From the NCBI GenBank assembly GCA_000708835.1, contig DF236971.1, positions 1 through 64,000 on the forward strand: a stretch of DNA of 64,000 bases. Reading direction: 5' to 3'. The position numbers and the translations under genes are program-made. This stretch comes from Klebsormidium nitens. Lineage: Eukaryota > Streptophyta > Klebsormidiophyceae > Klebsormidiales > Klebsormidiaceae. The notes beneath the pieces are model-generated. The model was not told where the DNA came from. It did no database searches and saw nothing but the letters and a program-made list of their open reading frames with translations. Shown piece after piece: positions 35,297 to 48,061 of this stretch (positions within the stretch are counted from its first letter, which is position 1; each line of letters begins with the position of its first letter).

Positions 35297-38061
35297 TGAC
35301 GTATTGGCAGGCAAACCCGAAATGTAATTAGCGCCACTCTCATCCAGGGGCTTTCGACATGCGATTTCTCGGGTTGATTTTTGACGTAACTCTTAGGGGT
35401 TCGGCGATTCAGACTTTTTTGATAATACGGAATTGAAGGTGGATCGTGAGCGCGTCCTGTAAGGAACACCGCATCCGAAGGACTAAGTTGGTCGATTTGT
35501 GAGCCGGAATGGAATCTCTAGCCTCAATTTGAGGGCTTAAGTCCGCGCAATATTACAGGCTTAAGACACTCGGTCCGAGCACTCTGGCTAACGGGAAGAG
35601 AGCCTAGATTATTGAGCAACGACTCCAGGACTACTCTTGGGATTGGGATTTTGGAGACATTATGCTCTGGCAGTTGCTTTATGCCATGCAAGGTTAATCC
35701 ACCTCGTCCTTGGAAATGATCGTTAATACTTCCAACAAGATCCCTGATCGCTGTGATAGCTAGTACTTAATAGTGTCTCGTACATGGGTAAAGTCTGCCC
35801 TATTTGTAAGCACTCTATGTAATGTCCCTACCCTTGAAGAATCGTCGATGCGTCAATGCGTGCACTTTTGCAAAACTACTACGTTCACACCACCGTAGGA
35901 CTGAACGACGAATCAGGATAAGGGAGTCAACTATGTTCTTGTTACTTGGCCTCATCTGCGGGATGTGCAAGGCATTGAAGGCCGGTATTCATAGAAACAG
36001 TACGGTACCAGACGTCCATCAAAATGGTCACTTTTTTTTGTACACGCTTACGCACCTTAGCCCATGCGGCAGAAACGATATTAAACAACATCGGACTTCG
36101 GCTTCCTAAGAAACTTTTACTACTCTAGTTACCGAGAGATTGCTAACAATGAAGCAACATGACTAATGGACAGAATGCAAGGCTTACTTCGTGATCAAGT
36201 GGGACGATTTGTTCTCTGTGCTCCGGCCCTACGTCTTGCTTTTTTGAGCGAGCTTTTTTCGCCATGGGCCAGGCTAATGGATGTCCGAATGGTACTGCAG
36301 CTCTATCAGAATCTACCTGCCGAACCCTTTGGTTGCTACTTTTCTAAGACTTAGGCCTGGGCACCGCACCCTTCCTATTTTATCAACGTACCATTGTAAG
36401 TTTGTCCAATCACGCGTGCACTCTATGATCAGGGTCCTGCTTGTGTAAAAGGCAAGGAATCAGCCCAGATGTCGCCCCGTGCAAGCAGCGCTGTATGATC
36501 CGATCTGCCCGGCCCGGCTCGCGATTGGAGGCGTCTGTGTCGCTTGGACATCCTCAGAAGCTGCCTCTCCGTCGACCGGAAACGGAAGTGCCGGCCTCGT
36601 CTGCACCAGGTGTTAGCGTCGCTCAAGCAGTTGACTACGGACTGTCAAAATGGGTGCAGATTGCAGAGGGGCGCACCGAAAGCACTTCTCAGGGAGAACC
36701 GCAAAAATGTAAGGAAAGGTTCGAGGCTCCTGATCCGCCAGCTTCCGGTCGATACCAGCGGCCCACGTGGGAGCAACACTGGCAAGAAGCGCGCTTGGAC
36801 GGCAGGACGGGGCAGGGGGACCAAACATCACTGAAACGCAGCGGACCATGATCCGCACCGTCAGATGAGAATTCTCTCAATCTGGACGGTCAGGATTGCT
36901 TATTTCGGATGTCCCGTGCCCGAAGCGGTCCTCGGTTGGTCTGAATGGAGGGTTTAGAAGAGTGTTAAAAGAAAATCTACGGTTTTTTGGCTGTTATACC
37001 CACCTAAACCTGCCCCCAATTCCTCCTACACGGCGCTTTGCCCGGACCCAAACCTTTGGGTTTCAAAGGTGACCCTGTGGAGGTTCAATCCCACCAATTG
37101 TCAGTTCCGGGAAATTAGCCGTTTGGCTGCTGGCACATGATTCCTGTTGCTGAATTTCTTACCTGGGGTGTTTGGTCCCCCTGGGACGGGGCTTCGGCGC
37201 CGGCTGACGTAGGATAGCCGGTGCGCTATGAAACGGTTTTGAAAGCTGAAACTTCGCTTAAACGTCTCTCAAAGTCTCTCCAAGTGCTGATTAACCGCGC
37301 CAGCCCAATTAGCAGTGCGGAGTCCAACTCACTACTAGGAGACCACCAGAGTCAAATGACGGTACTGTCATGCGGCGCGATCGATTGGCGCACTGGAAGT
37401 CTGAAAATTAACATCCTGACCAGTAAAGTCATTAGCTCTCGAAGGCCTCATTGCTTATGGATAGCGCTCCGAAAGAAGAAGGGGAAGAGAGCATGTGAGT
37501 CATGCCTGCTTTGGCCCGGCTAGTATGACTGTATTCGGTTTGGCCAGCTGCAGTCGGTTGGCATCACAATGCACATATCTACAATACATGACGTGCTAAC
37601 GGTGCATAAATCTCATGAGATCATGGGCCCTGAAGGGGCCAACAATCTCTAAAGAAGCTTTACTGCAGCCCAATATTGGCTCCTAGCCATGCAATCTTGT
37701 GCAGCTCATCGAGAGATTTCAAGACCACTGGTCAGAGCATGCAGTCTGCAGCAGGAAACTCGGTAGAGCCGACGTCAAAGTTGAGAAGTCGATGGGCTTA
37801 TAGTCTTCATGGGCAACTAGCATCCCCTATGTTTAGCTGTATTCCTAAGCTTTCTGTTCTGGTTGGCAACCTGTGATACGACAAGCTCTATAAGGTCTTT
37901 CCAAAATTGCCAAAACGTAAACGTCTCATTACAAACTCTTCGCTTAGGATACTCCAAGGCAAACGTTCTGGCGTTTGCTTGTATGTGCCCTTGGGGCTCA
38001 GAGTATTTTGTATGGCTTAAACGCGCAGTAACTTCCCTATAGACAGAATTTCTGATCTGGT
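35297..38061. other. Tail-to-tail spacer, 2.8 kb, one weak ORF
   Basis: Convergent spacer. The only long frame is 36495-36851 on plus (118 codons from ATG), rich in Arg, Gln and Pro, overlapped by an equally long frame in another phase. It has no recognisable domain, so I do not call it a gene. Nothing else is supported. Confidence 0.4.
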
Positions 38062-39297
38062 CTACGGGTTGACGATAGTGCCCGCGGGGAGGAGCGCTGC
38101 CAGGTTGGCGATGGCATCGAGCAGCTTCGTAAGGGGACCCCCCAGGATTTGGCCCACCTGCGCGCGCGCGCACAAGCATCAGAATGGTTGCCACGTGTGC
38201 AACGGCTTTAAGAACGCCGGAAGAGTCGACCTCAGTCACAGAGGTATACGCAAGCATGGTATCACGCAGTCAGCCGTCTCCGAACTTGACCACTTTCAGC
38301 TTGCCTGTTTGCTGGACGTTTACAACCAGTCGGCACGTCTACACGTTTGATCTTCTGCAAGACGGAGAGATCTAAACGATCTGACGTCATAGCAAAAGTG
38401 CAGACCAATGTCGTTAGAAGTTCCCTTCAAACCCTGCACAACGTTGTTCCCATAACCCTGACTTTCGTGAAAAGAAAGCTACCAGCGCGCTCACCGCAAT
38501 GGACGTCTGCGATGCCTGCCCGGCGGTGTTGAGCAGCGTGGTCACCAAACCCAGCTGGTTAGTGAGCTGGGTTATTGCAAACAGCAGGGTTTGCGCCAGG
38601 AGAACCACGGGGTCAAGCGCGCCACCTCCGCTGAAGAGACCGCCCAGATTGCCCGGGAGCTGCTTCAGCGAACGGGCGGCGCCGCTGACGTCATTCTCCT
38701 CGAGCTTGGGAAGCTCGCGGCCCTGGAAACAAAATGACCTAGTGATTACGTCAGCACTACGTTGTGCTGATAGAAGATCGATCCAAAACCTACTGCTATT
38801 ACAGAAGTGTAGTAGATGTCTAGCAGAAGATTCAGATTTGACCGTAGAAATCAGGAGGTGGAGGTGCGCGCCTTGCAGAAAGGCTCTCAAACATAGGACC
38901 GAACTTCGTTTGCTAGCCCCTTTCTTGAAAGCCCCTCATTTCACCTTAGAGCACTTGTTTTGCAACTAGCGCAGTGTCTGACTGTAGTGTTGGCTGAGAA
39001 CACATTCGTTTGCTTGCAAGCAAAACAGCGCGCGGTGACTGCAACAACAAGCAAAACCTTGAATGAGTCATCGATTCCAACAACATAGGCCGCTATTGGG
39101 CCACAGGGATCAGAGGGGCGAATGGGCAAATGGGTCCTTCCCGCTTCTAGAAAAGAGGGAAAGAGTAACATAATAATAAAAGGCCAAATGGGTCACGCGG
39201 AGAACCAAGGCAGTGATGTCCAGCTCACCTGCGCAGCAACTGCCGCAAAGACGGCCACGAGAACCGAAGCCATGATCACGTACTTGAAGGCAGCCAT
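38062..39297 (-). CDS. Small secreted hydrophobic protein without cysteines
   Basis: Three minus-strand exons join in phase 0: 39297-39229, 38722-38495 and 38157-38062, giving 130 aa. Exon 1 is almost exactly a signal peptide: MAAFKYVIMASVLVAVFAAVAAQ without its last few residues is a hydrophobic core ending in AVAAQ. The mature part is about 105 aa, small and amphipathic. It has GGLFSGGG, then a long apolar helix-like stretch (VVLLAQTLLFAITQLTNQLG) and a second one (LLDAIANLAALLPAG). There is no cysteine, so it is neither a hydrophobin nor a lipid-transfer protein. I do not recognise the family; a surface-active or membrane-associated extracellular peptide is a guess. TGACGTCA sites at 39580 (upstream), 38686 and 38382 flank or lie in it. 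Confidence 0.6.
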
Positions 39298-41782
39298 CAC
39301 TTTTGGAAAGCAGGGAAGTAGATGCGGGGCGAGCTGCGAATGGGTAAAGAAACTTTGCAAGGAGGGTAGAATCTGAGCAGTACTTGGGGCGACTGAGGTT
39401 TTGGCTGCGAGCTGTAGATTGCAGTGGCACTTTGAGCAGTGAAGCTGATGTATCTCCACTTTTGACTGAGGCAAAACCGAGGCTCGGGCAGACGGCTCTG
39501 TTTAGATAGTAACCGCTGAGCAGTGACACTATCTAGCTGGTAAGCATCCGGCGCAAGGCGGAGAGCTCCTCATCCATGCTGACGTCATCTGCTGAAGATG
39601 CTGATGTGACGTCTCAGGTGGGCGCAGCCCGCGAGCTCTCGACCACACGTAGGATTCATGCACCTTCTGTTTCGGGGCAGGTACCGGGCTGCAGATTGAG
39701 TCCTAGTACTTTCAGTACTTTGCTCTCGGTACGTAGTCATGATGTTGATGAACTCGTTTTGATTTCTTGGTCTTTGTTGTATCAGCCCAATTGCACCGGC
39801 CAGCCTCGCTGTATATCTAGGTACCTATGTACCTAATTCTCTTTGTAGCCTGGCATCCGATCTAGTCAAAAAGGTAAGTATGGGATAGGTGTGTAGGCCT
39901 ATCCATCTATACATAGATCACAGCAGGCCATTTCAGCAGAGAGGACTGGCATCCAGTATGAACCCGCCGTGCCTATCAGCGAATGTGCAGGCGATTCTTG
40001 CGTAAGTTTGCAGTCTGCAGTACCCAGGTATATTACACTCAAAAGCCCCGCACCAGTGTTAAGGCTTTGTTACGGGAAGTACAGCTGTGCGTACTGCTGT
40101 GGATTTGAGTCCAGTGTACCTACGTAGCCGGCTTGGTACCTTCCTTGTACCGACGCTTGTGAAGTCGGATATCGGTCCTGCCCAGAGTTGCCTGACCGGC
40201 TGCTGGCTCTGCCCGGTAGTTCCTGCTGACGGCTGCTCAGACTGACGAGCTAAACCTGTAACATCCCCGGCTGTTAGGCTACGTAATCCCCGGGCCTTTG
40301 AACACCTATTGCAGCATTGGGTGCACCGAACCTGTACGCGACGGTCCGCTCGTACCAGTACGAAGCAAAGTCGGCGCCACGCCGGAGAATTCCGAGCAGT
40401 AAATGCATAGTGCTTCGAGTAACCCGGTGAATCCGTGATTCGCGCATATTCTTGGCCGGGCGGCTACTGCAGTGATGATGTGGCAGGTAGCCTGAACCTG
40501 GTCTGCTTTGCGGAACCGCTCAACCCCAGACCAGGTTTCCTCCAAGTCTTAACGTTTAACACCATCTACTACACCGCTCAATTTATCAAGTATTGAATGT
40601 GCTGATTAGTGTCAAAGTTTTGTCAGCCGGCGACAACTTTCCGATCCGCTGCGGCGTTTGGTTCATGATGCACTGAACTTGGGGCCGGGGCATCATATAC
40701 CGTAGGCTCTCAGTGCAGGAATATTACCTTCGTCGGTACTATGGTACTAGGACTCGCTACCTACTTATTTTCTAGGTTGTGCTCTGAGCAAATCTCTAGG
40801 CTAAATCTATGCTTCATTTCAGCTAGCTTTCTGGCGCAGCCACCTATCTTTGCCAGGTGTCCAAATCACCAGGTAGATTCTTTGCGTCGCAGCTTCCTAG
40901 ACCACCACGTGGCTTGCCAAGACGATCTGAAGCACGGACTGGTCCGATTGCATCCTCGCCGCGGATTGTGACCCGTCGTGAGCTACCGGTGCATGAATCA
41001 TAAGCTGCGCACACCTAGCTAGGTACCTCGTGAGAGTCGACTCGTTTCTTCCAATCATGGATCCTCGGCTCATGCCGACAGGGTGTCATAATTGATGTGC
41101 GCTCCGAGATCGCTCTCCGCCTCGCAAAACGGATCGCGTGATTGGGTGTGACGTCACCGTGCCGCAACAAGAGCCGCGGCTTGACGTCAGCCCGTGCTGA
41201 GTTCACTTGACGTCGCCAGGGGGCTGCGCCGAGTTCGTGCACCTGTTGACGAGGCCGCAGCCAGGTTTCAACCCGCAATCAGAACGACAGACACGTCAGC
41301 ATTCACCAGGTTCAGGATTAGTTGCACGTCGCCAAGTACACTATAAGTACGTCAGGTATGTACGTTCTGCACGAAACATGACGGCCCGATGAGCTCTGGG
41401 TAGTCAGTTCGACAAGTATTAAAGGCCGGAAGAAAAGCAGCCCGCAGAGTGCCTACAAAGCGTGACAGTCAGCCCTGGTGACTACGGTAGTGTAAAATTG
41501 CCAAGGATCAAAATCGCGTAATCACTGGTGTACCCGAGTACTACCATCGTTTCTGGTCGAATCAGTACGACTCCGTTCAGCTGACTAGCAGGCTAAGTTA
41601 AAATTCTTGCCCCGAACGTCTACACCAGCTTTTCCTGGTTGAATCCAGATTGAATCCTCGCAGGCTGCTTGCAGCCAGCATTGCCCTCTTCATCCTCTCC
41701 GCCCATAAAGCCCCTCAAAAGTCGGCTCTTTCCAGAATTCTCCCTCCCTATCCTTTCCAGATTCCGACACTGACAGTCAAGC
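39298..41782. promoter_or_regulatory. Long head-to-head spacer, 2.5 kb
   Basis: Spacer between divergent starts at 39297 (minus) and 41783 (plus). No coding exon is supported. It holds TGACGTCA at 39580 and a cluster at 41149-41215, and many short GTACC/GGTAC and CTAGG words near 39830-40150, with no clear long repeat. Confidence 0.4.
41149..41215. promoter_or_regulatory. Cluster of three TGACGTC (bZIP/CRE-like) sites
   Basis: TGACGTCA at 41149-41156, TGACGTCA at 41182-41189 and TGACGTCG at 41208-41215 lie about 570-630 bases upstream of the ATG at 41783. TGACGTCA is the classic binding site of CREB/TGA-type bZIP factors. Because the same word is common in coding sequence of this window, regulatory function is uncertain. 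Confidence 0.35.
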
Positions 41783-44700
41783 ATGGCTCCGTCAGCGTCC
41801 CGCCTCCTTTCCGCTCTGCTCCTTCTTGCGGCGCTTGCTGACGTGGCGTCCGCTGCGGAAGATTTGCTGTACGTTTGGACGGGCGACGATGACCACCAGC
41901 AGCCAGACTTCCTGGCGGTCTTGGAGTTCAATCCGACGTCGCCCAACTACGGAAAGGTGGTCGCCAAGGTGGACCTTACAGGGCCCAGTGCGTTCGGGAA
42001 TGAGGTGAGAGATCCCAAACCTGCCCCTTCCTTTGTTCTGGTGCGTTTCTTTTCCTTGCTCCCCTTATTTGCGTGCTTGAAGCGATAAGCAAGGGGCGAG
42101 TTGGTAGCAAAGGGGCTGGCCAACGAGCATTCATTCCCACCTTCCTCCGGCTTAACATGGGCGGTCTTTCTAGGTTGACGTATTAAGTCCTACATACTTT
42201 GATGCTTAAGGTTGATGCTTTAAAACATTGGACAACCAGCGCATGGAAAGAAGGTCGCACTTGCACACATCCTTATAGATTTGGTTCCAAATCTGGGTGC
42301 ATCAGAAGCTTTCCCTTGAAGAAATGGTCTTTGTTTGGACTTAAGGGAGGTGGCTCAAGGTACCTGCAAGGGAGTTGAGAACCAGTACTCCGGAAATCTG
42401 CTGTCTTCAGACTTGACTGAAATGCTTATGGATGTCCTGGCTGTCTAAAACAGTCTACCTAGCTCAAGATATCTGTCAGGGTCAGTGAGCATTATTGGTT
42501 TAGAGGCTGCCTCCGATTGAAGCCAGGTTTCGAGGGGCTCGAGCTTCAGCGTTTCAGAGGGTGAACCTAATACATGCGGCCGGCAGTCCTTACGAGATCC
42601 AGATATTGAAAGACTTTCTGGTCTTGTATGTCAGTTGTATCTGGGTCCGCTTCGGAACGTTTGAAATCATCCTAGTCGTCAGTTGTTCAGAGCTTTCAAT
42701 TGTGCAAGCTTTTCAATCATCAAAACCTCCTCTCTGCAGCCGCACCGCAGCACGTTTGGCAACGACAAGCAGACGCTCGCGGGCGCCAATATCTTAACCG
42801 AGTTGGTTAATCCGTCCACAAAACTATCCGACTCATTATTTTCTCCCTGCAGCCGCACCACATCACGTTCAGCTACGACAAGAAGACCCTCGCGGGCGCC
42901 GGGATCTTCTCCTTCCTCTTCCCCTTCTCCGCGCGCATCCCCGCGCAGGAGCAAGTCTTCTTCTACGACACGAGCAACCCGCGCGCGCCCACCTTCAACG
43001 GGGTTACCGCTAACCCGCTCAAGTCGGGCGCTGCGGACGAGTTGTACCCACTTTCGGACGGCACGTTTCTGCTGAGCTCACTGGGCACTCGGGCCGGAAC
43101 CGCCGAGGGCGCGATTACGGTTTTGTCGGCGACCGGGACGATCCTCGGGGAGTATCCCCTGGTGCCGCCGCTCGAGTCGTTCGACCCGCACGGGATCACC
43201 GTGCGCGAGGACCTTGACCTGTTCATAACCACGGGTGAGTGACGGGTTAAGCCGTAACCAAGTTGATCTTGTGCGAAGTCTTTTCTATAGATTGCGTCTA
43301 TTTGCGCGGTATGAAAACCTGCGTTATTTGGGATCACCGTGCGCGAGGACCTGGACCTGTTCATAACCACGGGTGAGTGACGGGTTAAGCGATTGACCCC
43401 TGGTTTTGAGCTAGCTTGATTGCATGTGGATTGCGCGACGGTAACAGTCCGTCTTATTTGGGCATCACGGGCGCGAGGACCTTGACCTGTTCATAACCAC
43501 AAAGCGAGTGGCGGGTTAAGCCGTAACCTTGGTCTTGTGCTGAGTCTATGCCAAGAATTGCATTGAGTTTGCGCGACAGCAGAGCCTGTGTCATCAGCTG
43601 TCGTCAGCGAATCGAGACCGATTTGCGCTGAAGTCCTTCGATCGTAGGACGCAATAATCAAGGATCGCGCTTGCTGCAAATGCACTCAAAATTGGGAGTC
43701 TGTACGAAACCCGCGCTCTTTTGTCGGGTCGGTTCTGTCTTGGTTCTCTGACTTGTGATTTTCAATGTCCAATGTCAGTCCTCAGTCTGACTGCTCGCAG
43801 GTGGCTCGTTTTGTCACTTGGCGTCAGCCAACGGCTCTCTGTATCACATCGGTCTTCTGGTTTAATTTGAAAATATTCATGGAAAATAGCTTTGTCGAAG
43901 TCTACTTGCAAATTACAACGCTATGTGCCCAACAATTTCGTTCAATCCTGATAGACTGGCTTCAGGGCTTGTTCAACACATGGCAATCGGTGCCTCTGCG
44001 CAACTTCTTTTCTCCCTGATGAAGGGCTTTTTATGCTCTTGTGTCTTAGGCGCTCCTGTTCTTAAGGCTTTCTTCTCCTGCAGATTTCATCGAGCCTGCT
44101 TCGGCCCTTTCGCTTACCCAGCTGCTCTTCGGAGGCATCCGCTATCAGAAGAGTAAGTGCCGTATCTTTTGATTTCTTTTTTGCGGCTGCCGGATGTGAT
44201 TTGCTGAACCGGAGATGAATACTCTGAGCCTTTCAGGCGCGGGGTTTACAAATGAAGACCCATGCGCTTTCTCCTTTGTCGACGTTTTCGTGCAAAGTAT
44301 ACGTTATCAAGTTTCCTCAAGGTTCAACAGCATAGGCTTGAATGGCCCGCACACTTCTCCAGGGAGCCTAACCCCCAGTTTTTTTAAGCGCTTCAGCCGC
44401 AGCATTGATTTACTCTTTCAAATAGCCGGTGCGTCCCTCAGTCCGCTTGATTGTCCCAACTGTTGACTTCGTGCCACGTGTCGCGCGCAGCGATCCGCAA
44501 GTGGCGCCTCTCCACCAAGGAGATCATCGGAACATGGACGGTCGACGATAAAGCGGGGCCGTTAACCAACTACTTCATCCCCAACGACCCCTACGGCCGC
44601 ATCATCGCGTCCGCGGTTAACGCTAACAAGATCTACCTCCTTGACCCAAACCTCAACGGCACGTGAGTGGCGCCACGTCAGTTGGTCTTTCGTTTTCGCT

Positions 44701-46958
44701 GCTTGCTCAGAAAACAGGGAGCAAGCTGGAATACGTTGAAGGATCATGTGACGCTTGCACAAATATGAATGAGCAAGGTTTTGTCCTTCCCCGTCGGGAT
44801 ATGTAAGCCCTCCGCTTTCTCATAAGCGGACCGTCTTTCAAAGCCCTTCCTGGTTCTTGCCAAAGCGCCTGCTTTCCTCACGAAGTGTCAAGGAGACCTT
44901 TGTGGGGAAGCGTTATTTAGTACGTACACACGGGCTTCGCGCCTTCAAACTGTTGGCCGATATTTCCATTTTTTTCAAACGATGTGCTTTATCATTATTT
45001 TGCACTGATTATGCAGATTGGGCGGCCTTAAATACTACACCGCTCTCGATCTGACCGCCGCCGGTTACCCCAACTCCAACCCCCACTACGTCAGACTGAC
45101 GCAAGACGGCAAGACTGCCGTGCTTACTTTGAATGCTGGGAACAAGGTAAGAATTCAGAAAGCCCTAGTCTAAAACTCAGCAAGCACCACTGGTGAGGTT
45201 CACGGATTTGAAATGTGCTAGTTTCGAAAGAAACGGAGTCTTGCAATCCTTGCAAGAAAGAGTCTCGCAGGAATAGGGCGTGCTCATTAGATTCTTTCCT
45301 GGACGTACCTGAGCAGATACAACTTAGGGTTGTCGAATTGCGTCAGTTTAGATCGCACGAAGTGTGAAAGCCCTCAAGCGTTTCCTGTCATATGGGTATT
45401 CTTCTGCGTTCATCGAGCTACTTCAGACCTGATGTCATGAAAGGCAGTAATCAGCAGGTACGAAGAATGCTCCCCCTCTCTCCCCTCAAGTGGTCGCGGT
45501 CTGATTGCGAAGCAAAGAGGACCCGTCCACTGCTTCATTTTTGAGAGAATCCTTGTCATCTTGCGCAGGTCTTGCTTCTCGACTTGACCAACCCGTACAA
45601 CATCAAGATCAAGGACGTGCTGCCTCTGCCTAACGGTGAGGACAGCTGTCAAGCTCTGCCTTTGAAGCCCTACTCCAAGCTTCCATTGCTGGGTTTAACT
45701 TTTCGAGTTCGATGTTTGAAGTGATTCTGTTCCACTTTGATATGGGCGAATCCTTCCGTGCCTTATGTTCATCCTCGTGTTTTTCGTGAACGGTGACTTT
45801 TTGACAGAAGTTCGGTGCTTTTCTGAGACCTGGTGATCCAGGTAGAAGGCATTTCTGTCCGCGGGGGGTTTGAACTTGTGTCTCATTCACTCCACTCCCT
45901 CTCTCTGAATTTGGCTTCCTCTGTATACCGCAGGCGCGAATCCCCACTACGCCGACATTCACCCCGACCAGAAACGCGTCGTCGTCGTCGTGAGTCACAT
46001 AGACCCTGGCCCAAAAACCCTAAAAAACCCTAACCCTAAAACCTGACCAGCTTCCAGCGCTGCTCGGATCTCATCCTCGTAGCATCCGGAGGCTTTCGTC
46101 GAGCACTCGTTATAAAATGAAAGAGTTCCTGCCTTTCCACAACTGATCTCCGTTGCATCAGTCGGCGATGAGAGGTGCTTGGAAGAATATAAGCTCAGTG
46201 GAGAAGCGGACTTCGGAAGAGCTGCATTTGAACCTGATAGATGTGTTACTCAAGAGACAGGTCGTCCTCTCAGCGCTTAGGTGCATCCCGCATTCCTTAG
46301 TGCTCGTTTACCTAGCTGCTCCATCCACGTATGCACAGCCCACACAGACATAAAAGAGAGAACTTCAACAGGAAAGATTGCCCCAACGTTCCCGCTAATC
46401 ATTTTCCATCTCTTTTCAAACAGGACTACTTCCTGGATTTCAAGACCTATGGGATCATTCACCGCCCCGGTGACAAGATTGTAAGCTTCCCTTCTCCAAT
46501 CCATTGTTCAATCAAGGTAGTCGGATTTTACGTTTTTGGCAAATCGTTTCCCTGCGCGCTCCGCCAAACTGGGCGCTTCTTCAATTTTGCTCAAACTGGG
46601 AACGTGCTTTGACCCTGCCTTGACGACTCTTGTCGGCCTCGATCGTCTTGCTTAACCCGTTTCTCAATGCGCCCTTGGCAAGCTCATCTTCAAACGTCCG
46701 CTGAATTCTAGATATCAACACCCTGGTAAAATCAGGATAACGTCGCTGATCTAACTCGATAGAAAATATGTAACTCAATTCAGCAATTCATGATCCTAAC
46801 CGTCTTCCTAAACCCGTTTGCAGATCCACGTGTACACGTTCGACACCGGCAAGCTCATTCCTGACCCCAACTGGCCTAATCCGGATTTCAAGAACCTGTT
46901 CCCCGCTCAAGGCGTCACCAACCCGCACGGAACCGCCTTCTATGCGTCAGGCTACTAG
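41783..46958 (+). CDS. Secreted selenium-binding-protein (SBP56)-like beta-propeller, cysteine-free
   Basis: Nine exons join in one frame to 429 aa: 41783-42004, 42853-43234, 44084-44152, 44491-44662, 45017-45146, 45569-45635, 45934-45989, 46424-46480 and 46824-46958. A signal peptide is clear (LLSALLLLAALADVASA, ending near residue 24). The body resembles the SBP56/methanethiol-oxidase family: it opens with LLYVWTG and a LAVLEFNPTSPNYGKVV segment, then GNEPHH, FDPHGI, LFITTDFIEPAS, LNAGNKVLLLDLTNP, NPHYADIHPDQ and a final NPHG. In that family the spaced histidine motifs bind metal and an N-terminal cysteine binds selenium. This protein has no cysteine in its 429 residues, so it cannot use the classic selenium site. 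The signal peptide is also unusual, since canonical SBP56 is cytosolic. Assignment to the superfamily is likely, exact function unknown. Introns 1 and 2 carry partial exon duplicates, listed separately. Confidence 0.75.
42734..42795 (+). pseudogene. Decayed copy of the start of exon 2, in intron 1
   Basis: Shares CTGCAGCCGCACC, CACGTT, ACGACAAG and CTCGCGGGCGCC with 42847-42909, the acceptor and first 55 bases of exon 2. The acceptor is intact, but the copy ends after about 60 bases and has no donor. It sits about 113 bases before the real exon. Confidence 0.75.
43330..43528 (+). repeat. Two copies of the end of exon 2 plus its splice donor, in intron 2
   Basis: The original is 43192-43259, spanning the last 43 bases of exon 2 and the donor. 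Copies lie at 43330-43391 and 43459-43528, a period of about 135 bases. The first copy is nearly perfect and keeps the ACGG|GTGAGT donor. The second has lost it (ACAAAGCGAGT). The copies include exon sequence encoding REDLDLFITT, so this is a tandem duplication across an exon-intron boundary. Confidence 0.85.
46013..46042 (+). repeat. Short interstitial telomere-like tract
   Basis: Three AACCCT-type units with irregular A runs (AAACCCTA, AACCCTAACCCTAAAACC) in intron 7 of the SBP56-like gene. It matches the plant-type telomere unit CCCTAAA loosely. Too short to mark a chromosome fusion. Confidence 0.5.
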
Positions 46959-48061
46959 ACCGTTGGGGGTCCCAGCTTTTGCATTTTGAGGCAGGTTTTG
47001 ATCGGATTCAGGCCGTTTCTCAAGCCGTTGTCTGGTTGAAGGAGCTTTTGGAAACCCACGTAAGAGAGGTGTACGAAGCTGCTGAAGTAGAGGGCAAAAA
47101 CAATCATGGGAAGGAGCTAAACAGATATGATAGATAGTCGCGCAATGCTGGCGCAATTTTGAACATATTCAGTTCGAGATTTCTTACTTCATAAGCGAGT
47201 TGGCAAGGACCTTACAGGAAAGGGCGGTGCTGAAAAAGCCCTTTGACAAAGAGCAGATTACTAGCTTAAATTTCACGGCTTGATTTTCGCAGACTGTGCC
47301 ACTCGGATCCGCCGAATATCGCGTTAGCCTCAAAAAACGCGTGATCTGAATTATCATCGCTGGATCTGTGAGTCGCTAGTGGCCCCGGGCAGCAACCTCA
47401 CGCATTACTGAAATGTTTGTGCTTTTACCCTTCTTTGAAACGATGTTGACTGCCACTGATGCCAAGTCGGAGCGTATGCCCACAATGCTGAATTGCCTAC
47501 ATGCTTCTTCCAATATAAGAAAGATTTGAGCAACTCAGCAAAATTTCGATTCGTAGGCATGTGAAGAGCAGATCGTGGTATATAAGATTGTGGGCCATGT
47601 TTTACATATCACGCCGGTCAGACCGATAAAAGTAGGGACTGAAATTCATGCCGTAAGCAAAGATGCAGTGTGTTCAGATCGGCTGACCTTTCGCAATACT
47701 AAAACCGTCGATGAAATTATGAAGTTCCCGTTGAAAAGACGTGGTAACCCAGAAACTAGCAGTATGCGGAGACATTCGCTCCTGGTATTTGCACGATAAG
47801 AGAGCAGAAAGTTGTGCGATTAACCTTGTAAACGGATATCTTGTCGTCTTGAGATTGACTGATAGATTGAGGACGTCAGCTGACACGGCGCATGCTTGTC
47901 ATCCTCCATTAGCGGCTTCTCTAACTTGCATCATCGCTGCGCTGCGGTCGCATACGAATAAGGTCTGCAAGCTGTAAGACCGCGCCACGGTGCTTTACCA
48001 AATGTTCGTAATGTTCCAAACGTGGCATCCAACAGGCCAAATAACCGGAAAGCTAGCTGGC
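46959..48061. other. Tail-to-tail spacer
   Basis: About 1.1 kb between the convergent stops of the SBP56-like gene and CFAP54. Short frames only. Nothing I can support. Confidence 0.5.

Noticed and set aside
36495-36851. 118-codon ORF in the 35-38 kb spacer
   Set aside because: Arg/Gln/Pro-rich with no domain and overlapped by another open frame of similar length. No splice-linked partner exons found.
37078-37105. GGTTCAATCCCACC resembling a tRNA B box
   Set aside because: No A box or paired acceptor stem in the preceding 70 bases.
46013-46042. Telomere tract as sign of a chromosome end or fusion
   Set aside because: Only about three irregular units inside an intron.
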